NCBI RefSeq assembly: GCF_021129195.1
Contig: NZ_JAJOHW010000013.1
Span: forward strand, 40,854-104,853
Length of the DNA: 64,000 nucleotides
Direction of reading: 5' to 3'
Source: Chromobacterium aquaticum
GTDB lineage: Bacteria; Pseudomonadota; Gammaproteobacteria; Burkholderiales; Chromobacteriaceae
The translations under genes were made by a program, and so were the position numbers. Under the pieces are notes generated by a model. The model was not told where the DNA came from, did not search any database, and saw only the letters and a list, made by a program, of their open reading frames with translations. Below, piece by piece: positions 54,701-63,802 of this stretch (position 1 is the stretch's first letter; the number at the start of each line of letters is the position of its first letter).

Positions 54701-56513
54701 CATCCGCGCGCTGCACGCAGTACGGATGTTCGTCGCGGACCTTGACGCCCATATTCTCAAGGATGGGCAGACTGGCGGACAGGCCCAACGCCTCGCCCTC
54801 GCGGAACAGCTTCAGATTGAAGACCGCCGCGCCGCGGTGGAACGGGCGATACAGCTTCATCGCCAGCGGCGAATCGGCATTCACCGATTCCACATGCTGG
54901 ATGTCCAGCACCGCGTTGCGCACCGCGAACTCTTCGCGATAAGCCACCGGAAACGCGCCCTTGTAGCGGTTGAACAGCGCGTTGCCCTGCTCCTCGCCAT
55001 GGGTTTCCACCAGCAGCTGGTGCAACTCCTCCACCCAGCCGCGCACCAGGCGGGCGATTTCCGCCTCGATGTCGGACTCGTGGAACTCCGGCAGCTTGGC
55101 GGCATTGGTGCGGATGATGTAATGCACGCGCGCCAGCGAGCTGTCGCTGATCTGCACGCTGAACTCGGCGCTGGTGCCGTTGAAGGCGTTCATCAGCACT
55201 TTTTCGATCTTCAGGCGCACCTCGGTATTGAAACTGTCGCGCGGCACATAGACCAGGCAGCTGACATAGCGGTGATAGCGGTCCTTGCGCACGAACAGGC
55301 GCACGCGCGGACGTTCCTGCAGGCTGACGATGCCTTCGGCGATCGGCCCCAGCACCTCGGACGGAATTTCAAACAGCTCGTCGCGCGGATAACTTTCCAG
55401 CACGAAGCCCAGCGTCTTGGATTTATAGCTGTCGTCGACGTAGTCGCAGTTGTTGACCACGGTCGCCACTTTCTGGCGCAGGATGGGCACATCCTTCGGC
55501 GAATCCTGGTAGGCGCTGGCGGTATACAGGCCCAGGAAGCGACGCTCGCCTATCACCTCGCCCTTGTCGTTGAAACGCTTGATGCCGACGAAATCGATAT
55601 AGGCCGGACGATGGATGATGGAGCGAGTCTGCGATTTGTTCAGAATGATCAGTTGCGGCAGATGCGCGAGCTCGCGCAATTCCTGCGGCAGCTGTTCGAA
55701 GCTGGCGGAGTACTCTTTATCGCCCTGGTCTTGCAGGATGCCCAGGCCGGACTGCTTGACGATGCGCAGGCTGTCCTTGCCGTCGCGGCGCACCAGATCG
55801 TAATCGCAATAGCCCATGAACAGGAAATTGCGCTTGGACATCCAGGCCAGGAAGTCCACCGCCTCTTTGGCTTCCGTCGCGCGCTTGCCCTTGACCACGG
55901 ACAGATCCTTGCTGATCTCGGCCAGCACTTCGCGCATCTTGGGTTCGTCGCTTACCACCAGGCGGATATCGGCGATCACGCGGTTCAAATCCGTTTCCAG
56001 CTGCTTCAAGGCCACCGGATCGGTCACTCGGTCGATCTGCACATGGATGAAGGACTCCAGGGGCAGACTGCGGTCTTCGGTGCGCTTCACCGCCTGGATC
56101 ACGCCGCTCTTGTCGCGGCCGACCGACAGCACCGGATGCACCAGCAGGTGCAGATTCAGATTGTGGCGCGACAGCAGCATGGTGATGGAGTCGATCAGGA
56201 ACGGCATATCGTCGTTGACCACTTCAATCACGGTATGGGTGCTTTGCCAGCCATCGCGCTCGAAATCGGGGTTGTAGATGCGCGCCTTGTGTTGGCCGGC
56301 GCTGCGCTTGGCGCCGAACGCATAATGCGCCGACGCCGCACCGAACAAGTCCAGCGACGAAAACTGCCGGAGGTCGGCATGCTCGGCTTCCTCGAAGTAA
56401 ATCGGGAAGAAGGGTTCGAGCTGGTGTTTCTCCTTTTCGGAAAGCTTGGTCTCTGCTACGGCCTGAATATCGGCGATCAGGCTCGCGAGTTCGGTCTTAT
56501 TGGTAAGCGACAT
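51702..56513 (-). CDS. gdhB: NAD-specific glutamate dehydrogenase, large (180-kDa class)
   Basis: Deaminates glutamate to 2-oxoglutarate with NAD, feeding amino-acid carbon to the TCA cycle. 1603 residues, the usual size. A long N-terminal regulatory part (about 1-700, ACT-like modules) precedes the catalytic core with [44 protein letters not shown], and a Rossmann part with [17 protein letters not shown]. The C-terminal third is the helical extension of the family. In Pseudomonas aeruginosa the equivalent gene is arginine-induced through ArgR; here an arginine transporter and ArgR-like gene lie just across the intergenic region. Confidence 0.96.
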   Translation of the reverse strand: [1603 protein letters not shown]

Positions 56514-57030
56514 GTTGCTTCTCTTGTTGTGTGCACGGAGTGTGTCGAGGCATTGTAGATACCCCCATCATGCTGGGATTTCCTTAATGCGACGTGGACG
56601 TACAGTTTCGTGGAAAAGCTGTGCGCGGCCGACCGATGCCAAAACGATAAATGGCGGCAAACACCACTTTTTTGCTTACAGCAATGCGACGGCAGCTTAC
56701 AAGTTCCTTTCCTGGCGCCACATTGTACACAAGTCCGAAAACAAAATATAAATCATTGATTTTCAAGCAATTTCACACCAAGCCCCAATATCAGGTAGAA
56801 TGCAACCACCTGCTCACACCGATTGCCAGACAATGGCCCCATCTTGCGCACGGCGGATAACCGTTGCAAGCTGCGGCCAACTACTGGCAAAAGTAGAAAA
56901 AACTACAATGGTTCCGGCTTGGGCGAGACATCGTGAGCAGCCTCGTTTCAAGCGCCGGGTTTACAAGCTTGGGTTTGCGTCCGATTCATATCCAGACCAA
57001 CCGCCCGATAGAGAAGTAGAAATTCACTCC
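56514..57030. other. Divergent regulatory region between gdhB and the arginine transport operon
   Basis: 517 bases, AT-rich around 56730-56780. A possible plus-strand promoter is TTGTAC (56723-56728), 18 bases, TATAAA (56747-56752). A small hairpin GTAG / CTAC is near 56895. I could not find a confident ArgR-type direct repeat by eye. No credible ORF. Confidence 0.45.
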
Positions 57031-57795
57031 ATGAAAAAAGTCCTGATCGCCTCCGCAGCGGCAGCTCTGCTGTCCGGTTTTTCCGTCCAAGCAGAGACTC
57101 TGCGTTTTGGGGTTGACCTCAACTACCCGCCGTTCTCCAAACAAGGCGCCGATGGCAAACCGCAAGGTTTCGACATCGATATGGCCAATGCCCTTTGCGC
57201 CGCCATGAAAGTCAGCTGTCAAATCGTTCCGCAAGACTGGGACGGCTTGATCCCCGCCCTCAACGCCAACAAGTTCGACGCCATCCTGTCCTCGATGCAG
57301 ATCACCGAGGAGCGCAAGAAAGCCGTCGATTTCAGCCGTAAGTACTACAACATCGCCAGCCGCATCGTCGCCAAGTCCGGCACTGCGGTCGACCAGAACA
57401 GCTTCAAGGGCAAGAAGATAGGCGTGCTGCGCGCGTCCACCCAGGAAAAGTTCGCCAAGGACTACTGGGGCAAGTCCGGCGCCACCATCGTGCCGTACGC
57501 CAAATCTCCGGAATCCTTCCTGGACCTGAAGTCCGGCCGCGTTGACGCCGTGTTCGTCGATGGCGCCGTAGGCGACCAGGAATTCCTGAAAACCGCGAAC
57601 GGCAAGGGATACGCCTTTGTCGGCCCGAACTACGCCGACGTCAAATACTTCGGCCTGGGCGCGGGTATCGCCGTCAAGAAAGGCAATAAGGCATTGGCCG
57701 AGCGCCTGAACAAGGCCATAGACCAAGTGCGCAAGGACGGCAGCTACAAGAAGGTGCAGGACAAGTACTTTAGCTTCGACGTCTACGGCGGTTAA
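57031..57795 (+). CDS. aotJ: Basic amino acid ABC transporter, periplasmic binding protein (ArtJ/AotJ-like)
   Basis: Periplasmic receptor for arginine or other basic amino acids. Signal peptide (1-20, ending SVQAE), then the SBP family 3 pattern ETLRFGVDLNYPPFSKQGADGKPQGFDIDMANALCAAM, QDWDGLIPALNANKFDAILSSMQITEERK and the guanidinium-site acidic residues; ends DKYFSFDVYGG. 254 residues. First gene of an operon with two permeases, an ATPase and a regulator. Confidence 0.93.
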   Translation: MKKVLIASAAAALLSGFSVQAETLRFGVDLNYPPFSKQGADGKPQGFDIDMANALCAAMKVSCQIVPQDWDGLIPALNANKFDAILSSMQITEERKKAVDFSRKYYNIASRIVAKSGTAVDQNSFKGKKIGVLRASTQEKFAKDYWGKSGATIVPYAKSPESFLDLKSGRVDAVFVDGAVGDQEFLKTANGKGYAFVGPNYADVKYFGLGAGIAVKKGNKALAERLNKAIDQVRKDGSYKKVQDKYFSFDVYGG

Positions 57796-57959
57796 TCCCC
57801 CAACAGCGATCGCAACCGTCCCGGCTGACCACTAGGCGCCGGGCGGCTTACTGCCGCCCGATCCGCGCGCAAGCCGGGATTTTTTTGCTCTGCAGCCCCA
57901 AGGCCGGCAGGGCAAGGACCAGCCTTGCGCGCAAGGTTGACGAACGAGGCAGTATCACT

Positions 57960-58649
57960 ATGTTTTTGCAAGGTTACCTTCCCAGCATCCTGCAAGGAGC
58001 GGTGCTCACATTGCAGCTGGCCGGCTCAGCACTGGCCGTGTCCATCGTGCTGGGCCTGATTGGCGCATTGTTCAAATCCGCTCACTCCAAGCCGCTGGTC
58101 TGGCTGGCGGAACTCTACTCCACCGTGGTCCGCGGCGTGCCGGACCTGGTCTGGATGTTTCTGCTGTTCTTCGGCGTCCAGATGATGATCAACGATTTTT
58201 GCGGCTATATGGGCTGGACTAGCCCCAATATCGATCCCTTCATCGCCGGCGTGCTGACCCTGGGCTTCATCTTCGGCGCGTATATGACGGAAACCTTCCG
58301 CGGCGCGATGATGGCAGTGCCCAAAGGGCAGATGGAAGCCGGCATGGCCTACGGCATGACGCCGCTGCGCGTGTTCTTCCGCATTACCGTTCCTCAAATG
58401 ATCCGCTTCGCGCTGCCCAGCTTTTCCAATAACTGGCTGGTGCTGGTCAAATCCACCGCCCTGGTGTCCGTGATCGGCCTGAACGACGTGATGTACCGCG
58501 CCGACGCGGCCAAATCGACAACGCAGGAGCCCTTCACCGTCTATATGATCGTCGGCCTGCTATTCCTGCTGATCACAGGGGTATCCAATCTGGTACTTGG
58601 ACAATTGGAAAAACGCTACTCGCTGGGCGTCAAGGAGAGCGAACTGTGA
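57960..58649 (+). CDS. aotQ: Basic amino acid ABC transporter permease (HisQ/AotQ-like)
   Basis: Inner-membrane channel subunit of the His/Arg transporter. About five helices in 229 residues; the EAA loop is EAGMAYGMTPLRVFFRITVPQMIRFALPSFSNNWLVLVKSTALVSVIGL. Start at 57960. Its TGA overlaps the GTG start of the next permease (GTGA). Confidence 0.92.
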   Translation: MFLQGYLPSILQGAVLTLQLAGSALAVSIVLGLIGALFKSAHSKPLVWLAELYSTVVRGVPDLVWMFLLFFGVQMMINDFCGYMGWTSPNIDPFIAGVLTLGFIFGAYMTETFRGAMMAVPKGQMEAGMAYGMTPLRVFFRITVPQMIRFALPSFSNNWLVLVKSTALVSVIGLNDVMYRADAAKSTTQEPFTVYMIVGLLFLLITGVSNLVLGQLEKRYSLGVKESEL

Positions 58650-59377
58650 TCGACTTCCAACTGGTTCTGGAAAAGCTGCCCGCCTTCTTCGGCGGCGGCG
58701 ACGGCCACGCCGTCATGAGCACCCGCGACGGCCTGTTGCTGACGCTGGAACTGCTGTTCATCTCCCTGCTGCTAGGCATGGCGATGGCGGTACCCATGGC
58801 GCTGATGCGGGTGTCCAAGAACCGCCTGGCCTCTGGCTTCGTCCGCGTCTATAGCTACATCTTCCGCGGCACGCCGCTCTTGGTGCAGCTTTTCATCATC
58901 TACTACGGCCTGGCCCAGTTCAACTGGGTTCGCGACAGTTGGGCCTGGAACTACCTGCAAGACGCGTACTTCTGCGCCATCCTCGCCTTTACCCTGAACA
59001 CCGCGGCCTATACCACCGAAATCATCGCCGGTCAGATCCGCAACACCCATTGGGGCGAGATCGAAGCAGCCCAGTCCATGGGCATGAGCAAATGGCTGAT
59101 GATGCGCCGCATCGTGCTGCCCTCCGCGCTGCGCCGCGCGCTGCCGGCCTATAGCAATGAAGTCATCATGATGCTGCAAAGCACCGCAATCGCGGGCCTG
59201 GTGACGCTGGCCGACATCACCGGCGTGGCGCGCCGCATCTATGCCGACAGCTATATGGCTTTCGAGCCCTTCCTCACCGCAGCCGCCATTTACCTGGCGC
59301 TCACCTTCCTGCTGGTCTGGCTGATGAAGCAGGCGGAAAAACGCTGGCTGGCCTATCTGGCCCCACGCAAGCATTAA
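58646..59377 (+). CDS. aotM: Basic amino acid ABC transporter permease (HisM/AotM-like)
   Basis: Partner permease. About five helices in 243 residues, with the EAA loop EIEAAQSMGMSKWLMMRRIVLPSALRRALPAYSNEVIMMLQSTAIAGLVTLADI. GTG start overlapping the aotQ stop. Typical permease opening VYSYIFRGTPLLVQLFIIYYGLAQF. Confidence 0.93.
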   Translation: MIDFQLVLEKLPAFFGGGDGHAVMSTRDGLLLTLELLFISLLLGMAMAVPMALMRVSKNRLASGFVRVYSYIFRGTPLLVQLFIIYYGLAQFNWVRDSWAWNYLQDAYFCAILAFTLNTAAYTTEIIAGQIRNTHWGEIEAAQSMGMSKWLMMRRIVLPSALRRALPAYSNEVIMMLQSTAIAGLVTLADITGVARRIYADSYMAFEPFLTAAAIYLALTFLLVWLMKQAEKRWLAYLAPRKH

Positions 59378-59404
59378 TGCGGATAGCAATACAGGAATAC
59401 CATC

Positions 59405-60193
59405 ATGCACACCCCCACCGATAAAAACCTGAAGCTGCAAGTCAGCGATCTGCATAAGAGCTACGGCGCGCACGAAGTGCTGAAAGGCGTGTCGCTAACC
59501 GCGCACGCCGGCGACGTGATCAGCATCATCGGCTCCTCCGGCTCAGGCAAAAGCACCTTCCTGCGCTGCATCAACATGCTGGAACAACCCAATAGCGGCC
59601 GCATCCTGGCTGCTGGCGAAGAACTCAAGCTGATCACCGACCGCAAGAACGGCGCGCTCAAGGCCGCCGACGCCCAGCAGTTGGCGCGCATCCGCACCAA
59701 ACTGGCCATGGTATTCCAGCATTTCAATCTGTGGGCACACATGACAGTGCTGGAAAACATCATCGAGGCTCCGATTCACGTGCTGGGACTGAGCCGCGAC
59801 GAAGCTTGCGCCCGCGCCCGCAAATACCTGGACAAGGTCGGCCTGCGCGGCGTGGAGGACAAATATCCGGCCCATATGTCCGGAGGTCAGCAACAGCGCG
59901 TCGCCATCGCCCGCGCGCTGGCCATGGAGCCGGAAGTCATGCTGTTCGACGAGCCCACCTCGGCGCTGGACCCGGAACTGGTCGGCGAAGTGCTGCGCGT
60001 GATGAAGGACCTTGCCGGCGAAGGCCGCACCATGGTGGTGGTCACCCATGAAATGGGCTTTGCGCGCGAAGTATCCAACCACGTCATCTTCCTACACCAG
60101 GGGCGGATCGAGGAACAAGGCCATCCCAAGGAAGTGCTGGTCCGTCCGCAGAGCGAGCGATTGGTACAATTCCTCTCCGGCAGCCTGAAATAA
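59405..60193 (+). CDS. aotP: Basic amino acid ABC transporter ATP-binding protein (HisP/AotP-like)
   Basis: ATPase of the transporter. Walker [10 protein letters not shown], the HisP-type [23 protein letters not shown] region, signature [15 protein letters not shown], Walker [17 protein letters not shown] and H-loop [12 protein letters not shown]. 262 residues. Ends 23 bases before a very strong terminator. Confidence 0.95.
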   Translation: MHTPTDKNLKLQVSDLHKSYGAHEVLKGVSLTAHAGDVISIIGSSGSGKSTFLRCINMLEQPNSGRILAAGEELKLITDRKNGALKAADAQQLARIRTKLAMVFQHFNLWAHMTVLENIIEAPIHVLGLSRDEACARARKYLDKVGLRGVEDKYPAHMSGGQQQRVAIARALAMEPEVMLFDEPTSALDPELVGEVLRVMKDLAGEGRTMVVVTHEMGFAREVSNHVIFLHQGRIEEQGHPKEVLVRPQSERLVQFLSGSLK

Positions 60194-60215
60194 ATCGTAC
60201 AATAGGAAAATGTCG

Positions 60216-60251
60216 CACACCATGCCGGGCCACCCGGCATGGTGTGTTTTT
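60216..60251 (+). terminator. Strong terminator between aotP and argR
   Basis: Fourteen-base perfect stem CACACCATGCCGGG / CCCGGCATGGTGTG with CCA loop, followed by five T. Lies inside the gene cluster. Confidence 0.9.
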
Positions 60252-60256
60252 ATAAT
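60251..60256 (+). promoter_or_regulatory. Possible -10 element for argR
   Basis: Perfect TATAAT directly after the terminator T-run, 25 bases before the argR start. No -35 match at the expected distance, so an activator would be needed. Confidence 0.35.
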
Positions 60257-60281
60257 ATCCATTCTTCTTCCGCGAAAACCC

Positions 60282-61280
60282 ATGGGTCAGCATCCGTCCC
60301 ACCCCGTCAAGCCAATGCGCTACGGCTTCCTGCTCTTGCCCCATGCCTCGATGGCTGACTACGCCATGGCTTCCGAGGTCCTGCTGCACGCCAACTGGCT
60401 AGCGGAAAAGAAACTCTACGAAACCCTGCTGCTTTCCCTTGACGGACAAGCGGTGCCGCTCTCCAACGGCACCCGGCTCGCCGTGGACCTGCCATTGGAT
60501 GGCGCGCCCAAGCTGGACTGCCTGCTGGTGCTCGCCGATGACATCAATCCCGACTTCAGTCTGGACACGCTGAGCAAAGGGCTGGCCTCCTGCAACCCGG
60601 ACAAAATAAGCTTGGGAGGCATAGGCTGCGGCAGCTACTGGCTGGCTCGCACCGGCTACTTCAACGGTCTACGCGCCACGATACACTGGCGCGAGATCAG
60701 TCGCTTCACCGAAGAATTCCCCGACATCATTACCTCGTCCAATCTATTCGAGATCGACGGCAAACGCCTCAGCTGTGCCGGCGGCGCGGCCACTTTCGAC
60801 TTCATGCTGACCCAAGTGGGCAGCCAGCATGGACATGAGTTCGTCGCTCAGCTGTCGGAACTGTTCAGCATGGAACGCATCCGCCCCGGCAACGAGCGTC
60901 AGCGCATTCCGCTCGCCACCCGCATCGGCGGCAGCCAGCCCAAGTTGACGGAAGCGGTCAGCCTGATGGAGGCCAATATCGAAGAGCCGCTGAGCACCGA
61001 CGATATCGCCTACTACGTCGGCGTCTCCCGACGCCAGCTAGAACGGCTGTTCAAGCAATACCTGAGCACGGTGCCTTCGAAATACTATCTGGAATTACGG
61101 CTGAGTCGAGCACGCCAGCTATTGCAGCAAACCAGCAAATCCATCGTCCAGATCGGCCTCGCTTGCGGCTTCTCCAGCGGCCCGCACTTCTCCAGCACCT
61201 ACCGCAACCATTTCGGCATCACACCGCGCGAAGAACGCTCGCACCGCACCCAAACCGCCATCCAGGAAATCCGGCCCTAA
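60282..61280 (+). CDS. argR: GlxA-family AraC regulator (ArgR-like)
   Basis: Transcriptional regulator with a DJ-1/PfpI-like N-terminal domain (about 10-190) and a C-terminal AraC/XylS helix-turn-helix pair (about 225-330, STDDIAYYVGVSRRQLERLFKQYL and SIVQIGLACGFSSGPHFSSTYRNHFGITPREER). This layout and its place after an arginine transporter match Pseudomonas ArgR, which activates arginine uptake and catabolism, including gdhB. Start 60282; no clear ribosome site, and ATG at 60315 is an alternative. 332 residues. Ends eight bases from the convergent kinase gene with no terminator between. Confidence 0.88.
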   Translation: MGQHPSHPVKPMRYGFLLLPHASMADYAMASEVLLHANWLAEKKLYETLLLSLDGQAVPLSNGTRLAVDLPLDGAPKLDCLLVLADDINPDFSLDTLSKGLASCNPDKISLGGIGCGSYWLARTGYFNGLRATIHWREISRFTEEFPDIITSSNLFEIDGKRLSCAGGAATFDFMLTQVGSQHGHEFVAQLSELFSMERIRPGNERQRIPLATRIGGSQPKLTEAVSLMEANIEEPLSTDDIAYYVGVSRRQLERLFKQYLSTVPSKYYLELRLSRARQLLQQTSKSIVQIGLACGFSSGPHFSSTYRNHFGITPREERSHRTQTAIQEIRP

Positions 61281-61288
61281 GCCACGCG

Positions 61289-63556
61289 TCAAAGCACGCC
61301 AGCGCCGCAACCGTCCGGCGAAGGCATCACCGGACGCGCCGGCTCCCCTTGGCGTGATAGCGGCAGCTCTATGCGGAAGCAGGCGCCGCTGGCTGGAATG
61401 TTCTCCGCCGAGATCAAACCACCATACTGCTCCACTATCGTCTGGCAAATGGACAAACCCAACCCCATGCCATTCGGCTTGGTGGAAAAGAATGGATGGA
61501 ACAGCACCTCCAGCGAACTCGGCGTAATGCCGCGTCCGGTATCGCGGACCTCCAGAATCGCCTTTTTGCCCTCGCGCCGGGTATGCACGATCACATGGCG
61601 CTTCATCACCGGCTCATCGCGCAAGGCATCCATCGCATTCGACAGTAGATTCAACACCACCTGCTCAAGCTGGATGCTATCCGCGAACACCGCCACCGGA
61701 TATCCGGACAGCAGCTGCACCACTTCGATGCCACGCTCCTTCAAATCGTACTCGGCCAAGAACATGCAATTGCCAACCACCTGATTCAAATCGATCAGCC
61801 GCGTCTCGATCGCCCTCTTGCTGACCAGGGCTCGCAAACGCTTGATGATCTCCCCTGCCCGCTCCGCCTGCGCTACCGCCAACCGTAAAGCCGCATTCAC
61901 TTGCGCGGGAGCATCCTCCACCCCCTCCAGTAATTGGATGCTGGCCTGGCAATAATTGGCAATCGCCGTCAATGGCTGATTCAACTCATGCGCGATGCCG
62001 GAAGCCATCTCGCCCATGGTATGTAGCCTAGCGACATGCGACAGCTTTTCCAGATGCTCCTTGACCTTGCTTTCACTGGCTTCCAGCGCCGCCACCGTCC
62101 GCAAACGCAGCGGCCCCAGGTCGCGCAATGCGCATACCACCCCTATCAGGCTGCCATCGCGGGAAAACAACGGCGAAACCCCGCCCTCCACCGAGCGGAT
62201 CTGCCCGCGAGCCGACGTCAGCTGCATCCGTTCCGCCAGCACTACCGGCTGCGCGGTGCGGAAGCATTCGCGAATCGGATCCTCGGCAAACTCGGCAGCC
62301 AACTCCGCCTGCAAATGGAACACCTCGTGGCAGACCCGCCCCACCACCTCGCCGGCATCCATTCCCATCAACTCCAGCGCCATCGGATTGGCCAACTCAA
62401 TCGCGTGATCCTGCCGCAAAATGATCACCCCATCATGAATCGCGCTCAAGGTGACCGAGGCTCGCTCGCTCTGCAGAAAAATCGCTTCGTCCGATTGCAG
62501 GCGCTCCTGCCGCAAAGCCATGCGCTGCAGATGAAGCAGGCCGGCGAACACAAAGAACGCCAGCAATAACGACTGCTGCCACAGCAAAGGCAGGATAGCC
62601 AGATCCGTTACCCTCAGATCCCGGGCCACCCCCAGCACGAAAGGCTGTGCTTCGCTCGCTAGCGGCAGCCTGGCTTCCAGGCGCCGCAATACCGGCCACC
62701 AATCACGCTCGGACGATGTATGCAGACGCTGGAACAGCGGTGGACCACCCGAGGCCTCCCCTCCTTGATACAAGGCCAGGTCCAGCCCAGGCAACAGACG
62801 CTCCAAGGCCGGAGCCTGCAATAAACGATCACAGAACACGACCAGCCCCACCACCCCAATCAAACGACCCTGCGTCCTGGCTTCCTGCTCGAACAACGGC
62901 TGCAATAACAAATATGCGCGGCCACCGCCCTCATGCAATTCGAAGGCACCACTGGATACCCGCCGCCCCGACTCCAGCGCACGGAGCAAGGCAGGCCTGA
63001 AATAATCATCCCCCAGGATGTCGTAGCCGAACATCGGGCCGGCCTCGGGACGGTCCGGCTCCAACATAGAAATCACCAGTGACTGCGGGCGCACCGCCGC
63101 AGGCCGCCACTCTCGGCGTCCAGCCACATCAAAGTCGCGGATATAGAAGGTTTCGCCAAACTTGCCGCTCATCTGATGTAGAAAAGCCTGCCGTTCCGAC
63201 ATGGACACACTCTGGAAAAACACAAAGGAATGGAGTTGCGGGTAATGCGGCAGCAACTCACGGGCAAAGGTGCCCAAGGCGGCTGCCTCAAACGGCCGGC
63301 TGGCCACCATCAGCGCATCCACGGACGCCAGCACCGATTCGTTCTGATCCAACTTGCGCGCCACTAGCGCATGCGCGCGTTGCGCCACCGACTCGAACTC
63401 ATCCCTCAAGCGCTGCAACTCGCCGATACCCCACAGCACCGCCACCAGCAAAGCGCTGAGCACCCATGCCAGTACGAACAAGTGCACCCCGTCCCGCCTG
63501 AACTTTCTCAAAATCTCCGCCTTGATTCCCAGTCTTGATGCTGGAATTCTATTCAT
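61289..63556 (-). CDS. CHASE-PAS sensor histidine kinase (orphan)
   Basis: Membrane sensor kinase. First helix at about 26-46 (LFVLAWVLSALLVAVLWGI), a periplasmic CHASE domain (about 60-290, LLPHYPQLHSFVFFQSVSM), second helix near 312-335, PAS (about 355-470, SAIHDGVIILRQDHAIELANPMALELMG), HisKA with GEMASGIAHELNQPLTAIANYCQAS and HATPase_c with NLLSNAMDAL, RDTGRGI, NGMGLGLSICQTIVEQYGG. The HisKA/HATPase half is of the DctB/FixL sort. Start at 63556 (MNRIPASRLG), 755 residues; the frame stays open upstream into rRNA terminators and is not coding there. No response regulator gene is adjacent. Confidence 0.9.
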   Translation of the reverse strand: MNRIPASRLGIKAEILRKFRRDGVHLFVLAWVLSALLVAVLWGIGELQRLRDEFESVAQRAHALVARKLDQNESVLASVDALMVASRPFEAAALGTFARELLPHYPQLHSFVFFQSVSMSERQAFLHQMSGKFGETFYIRDFDVAGRREWRPAAVRPQSLVISMLEPDRPEAGPMFGYDILGDDYFRPALLRALESGRRVSSGAFELHEGGGRAYLLLQPLFEQEARTQGRLIGVVGLVVFCDRLLQAPALERLLPGLDLALYQGGEASGGPPLFQRLHTSSERDWWPVLRRLEARLPLASEAQPFVLGVARDLRVTDLAILPLLWQQSLLLAFFVFAGLLHLQRMALRQERLQSDEAIFLQSERASVTLSAIHDGVIILRQDHAIELANPMALELMGMDAGEVVGRVCHEVFHLQAELAAEFAEDPIRECFRTAQPVVLAERMQLTSARGQIRSVEGGVSPLFSRDGSLIGVVCALRDLGPLRLRTVAALEASESKVKEHLEKLSHVARLHTMGEMASGIAHELNQPLTAIANYCQASIQLLEGVEDAPAQVNAALRLAVAQAERAGEIIKRLRALVSKRAIETRLIDLNQVVGNCMFLAEYDLKERGIEVVQLLSGYPVAVFADSIQLEQVVLNLLSNAMDALRDEPVMKRHVIVHTRREGKKAILEVRDTGRGITPSSLEVLFHPFFSTKPNGMGLGLSICQTIVEQYGGLISAENIPASGACFRIELPLSRQGEPARPVMPSPDGCGAGVL

Positions 63557-63710
63557 TACCAATAGTTTTTGCTGAGCAATTAGACGCAATTCCGGCCATA
63601 AATACAGGGAATGGCATGCAATAACTTGAAAATCAAAGGGAAAGTCGATAAAAGCTTGAACCGATGTGACCGATACGCGCCGACGTATCACCCGACGCCC
63701 CAAACGCAAC

Positions 63711-63734
63711 AAAGCCTCCCCGAGGGGAGGCTTT
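63711..63734 (-). terminator. Second rRNA operon terminator
   Basis: AAAGCCTCCCC-TC-GGGGAGGCTTT on the minus strand. Confidence 0.8.
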
Positions 63735-63764
63735 CGTGTCGGCGTTTCCACCGCGCCAATGCAT

Positions 63765-63792
63765 AAAGCCCAGCTCGAGTGAGCTGGGCTTT
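63765..63792 (-). terminator. First rRNA operon terminator
   Basis: Twelve-base stem AAAGCCCAGCTC / GAGCTGGGCTTT just after 5S rRNA on the minus strand. Confidence 0.9.
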
Positions 63793-63802
63793 GCAATGGG
63801 GC

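Noticed and set aside
53619..56558. 979-codon open frame opposite gdhB
   Set aside because: It is the mirror of the highly GC-biased gdhB coding strand; composition is His/Gln/Ala-rich without domains, while gdhB is unmistakable.
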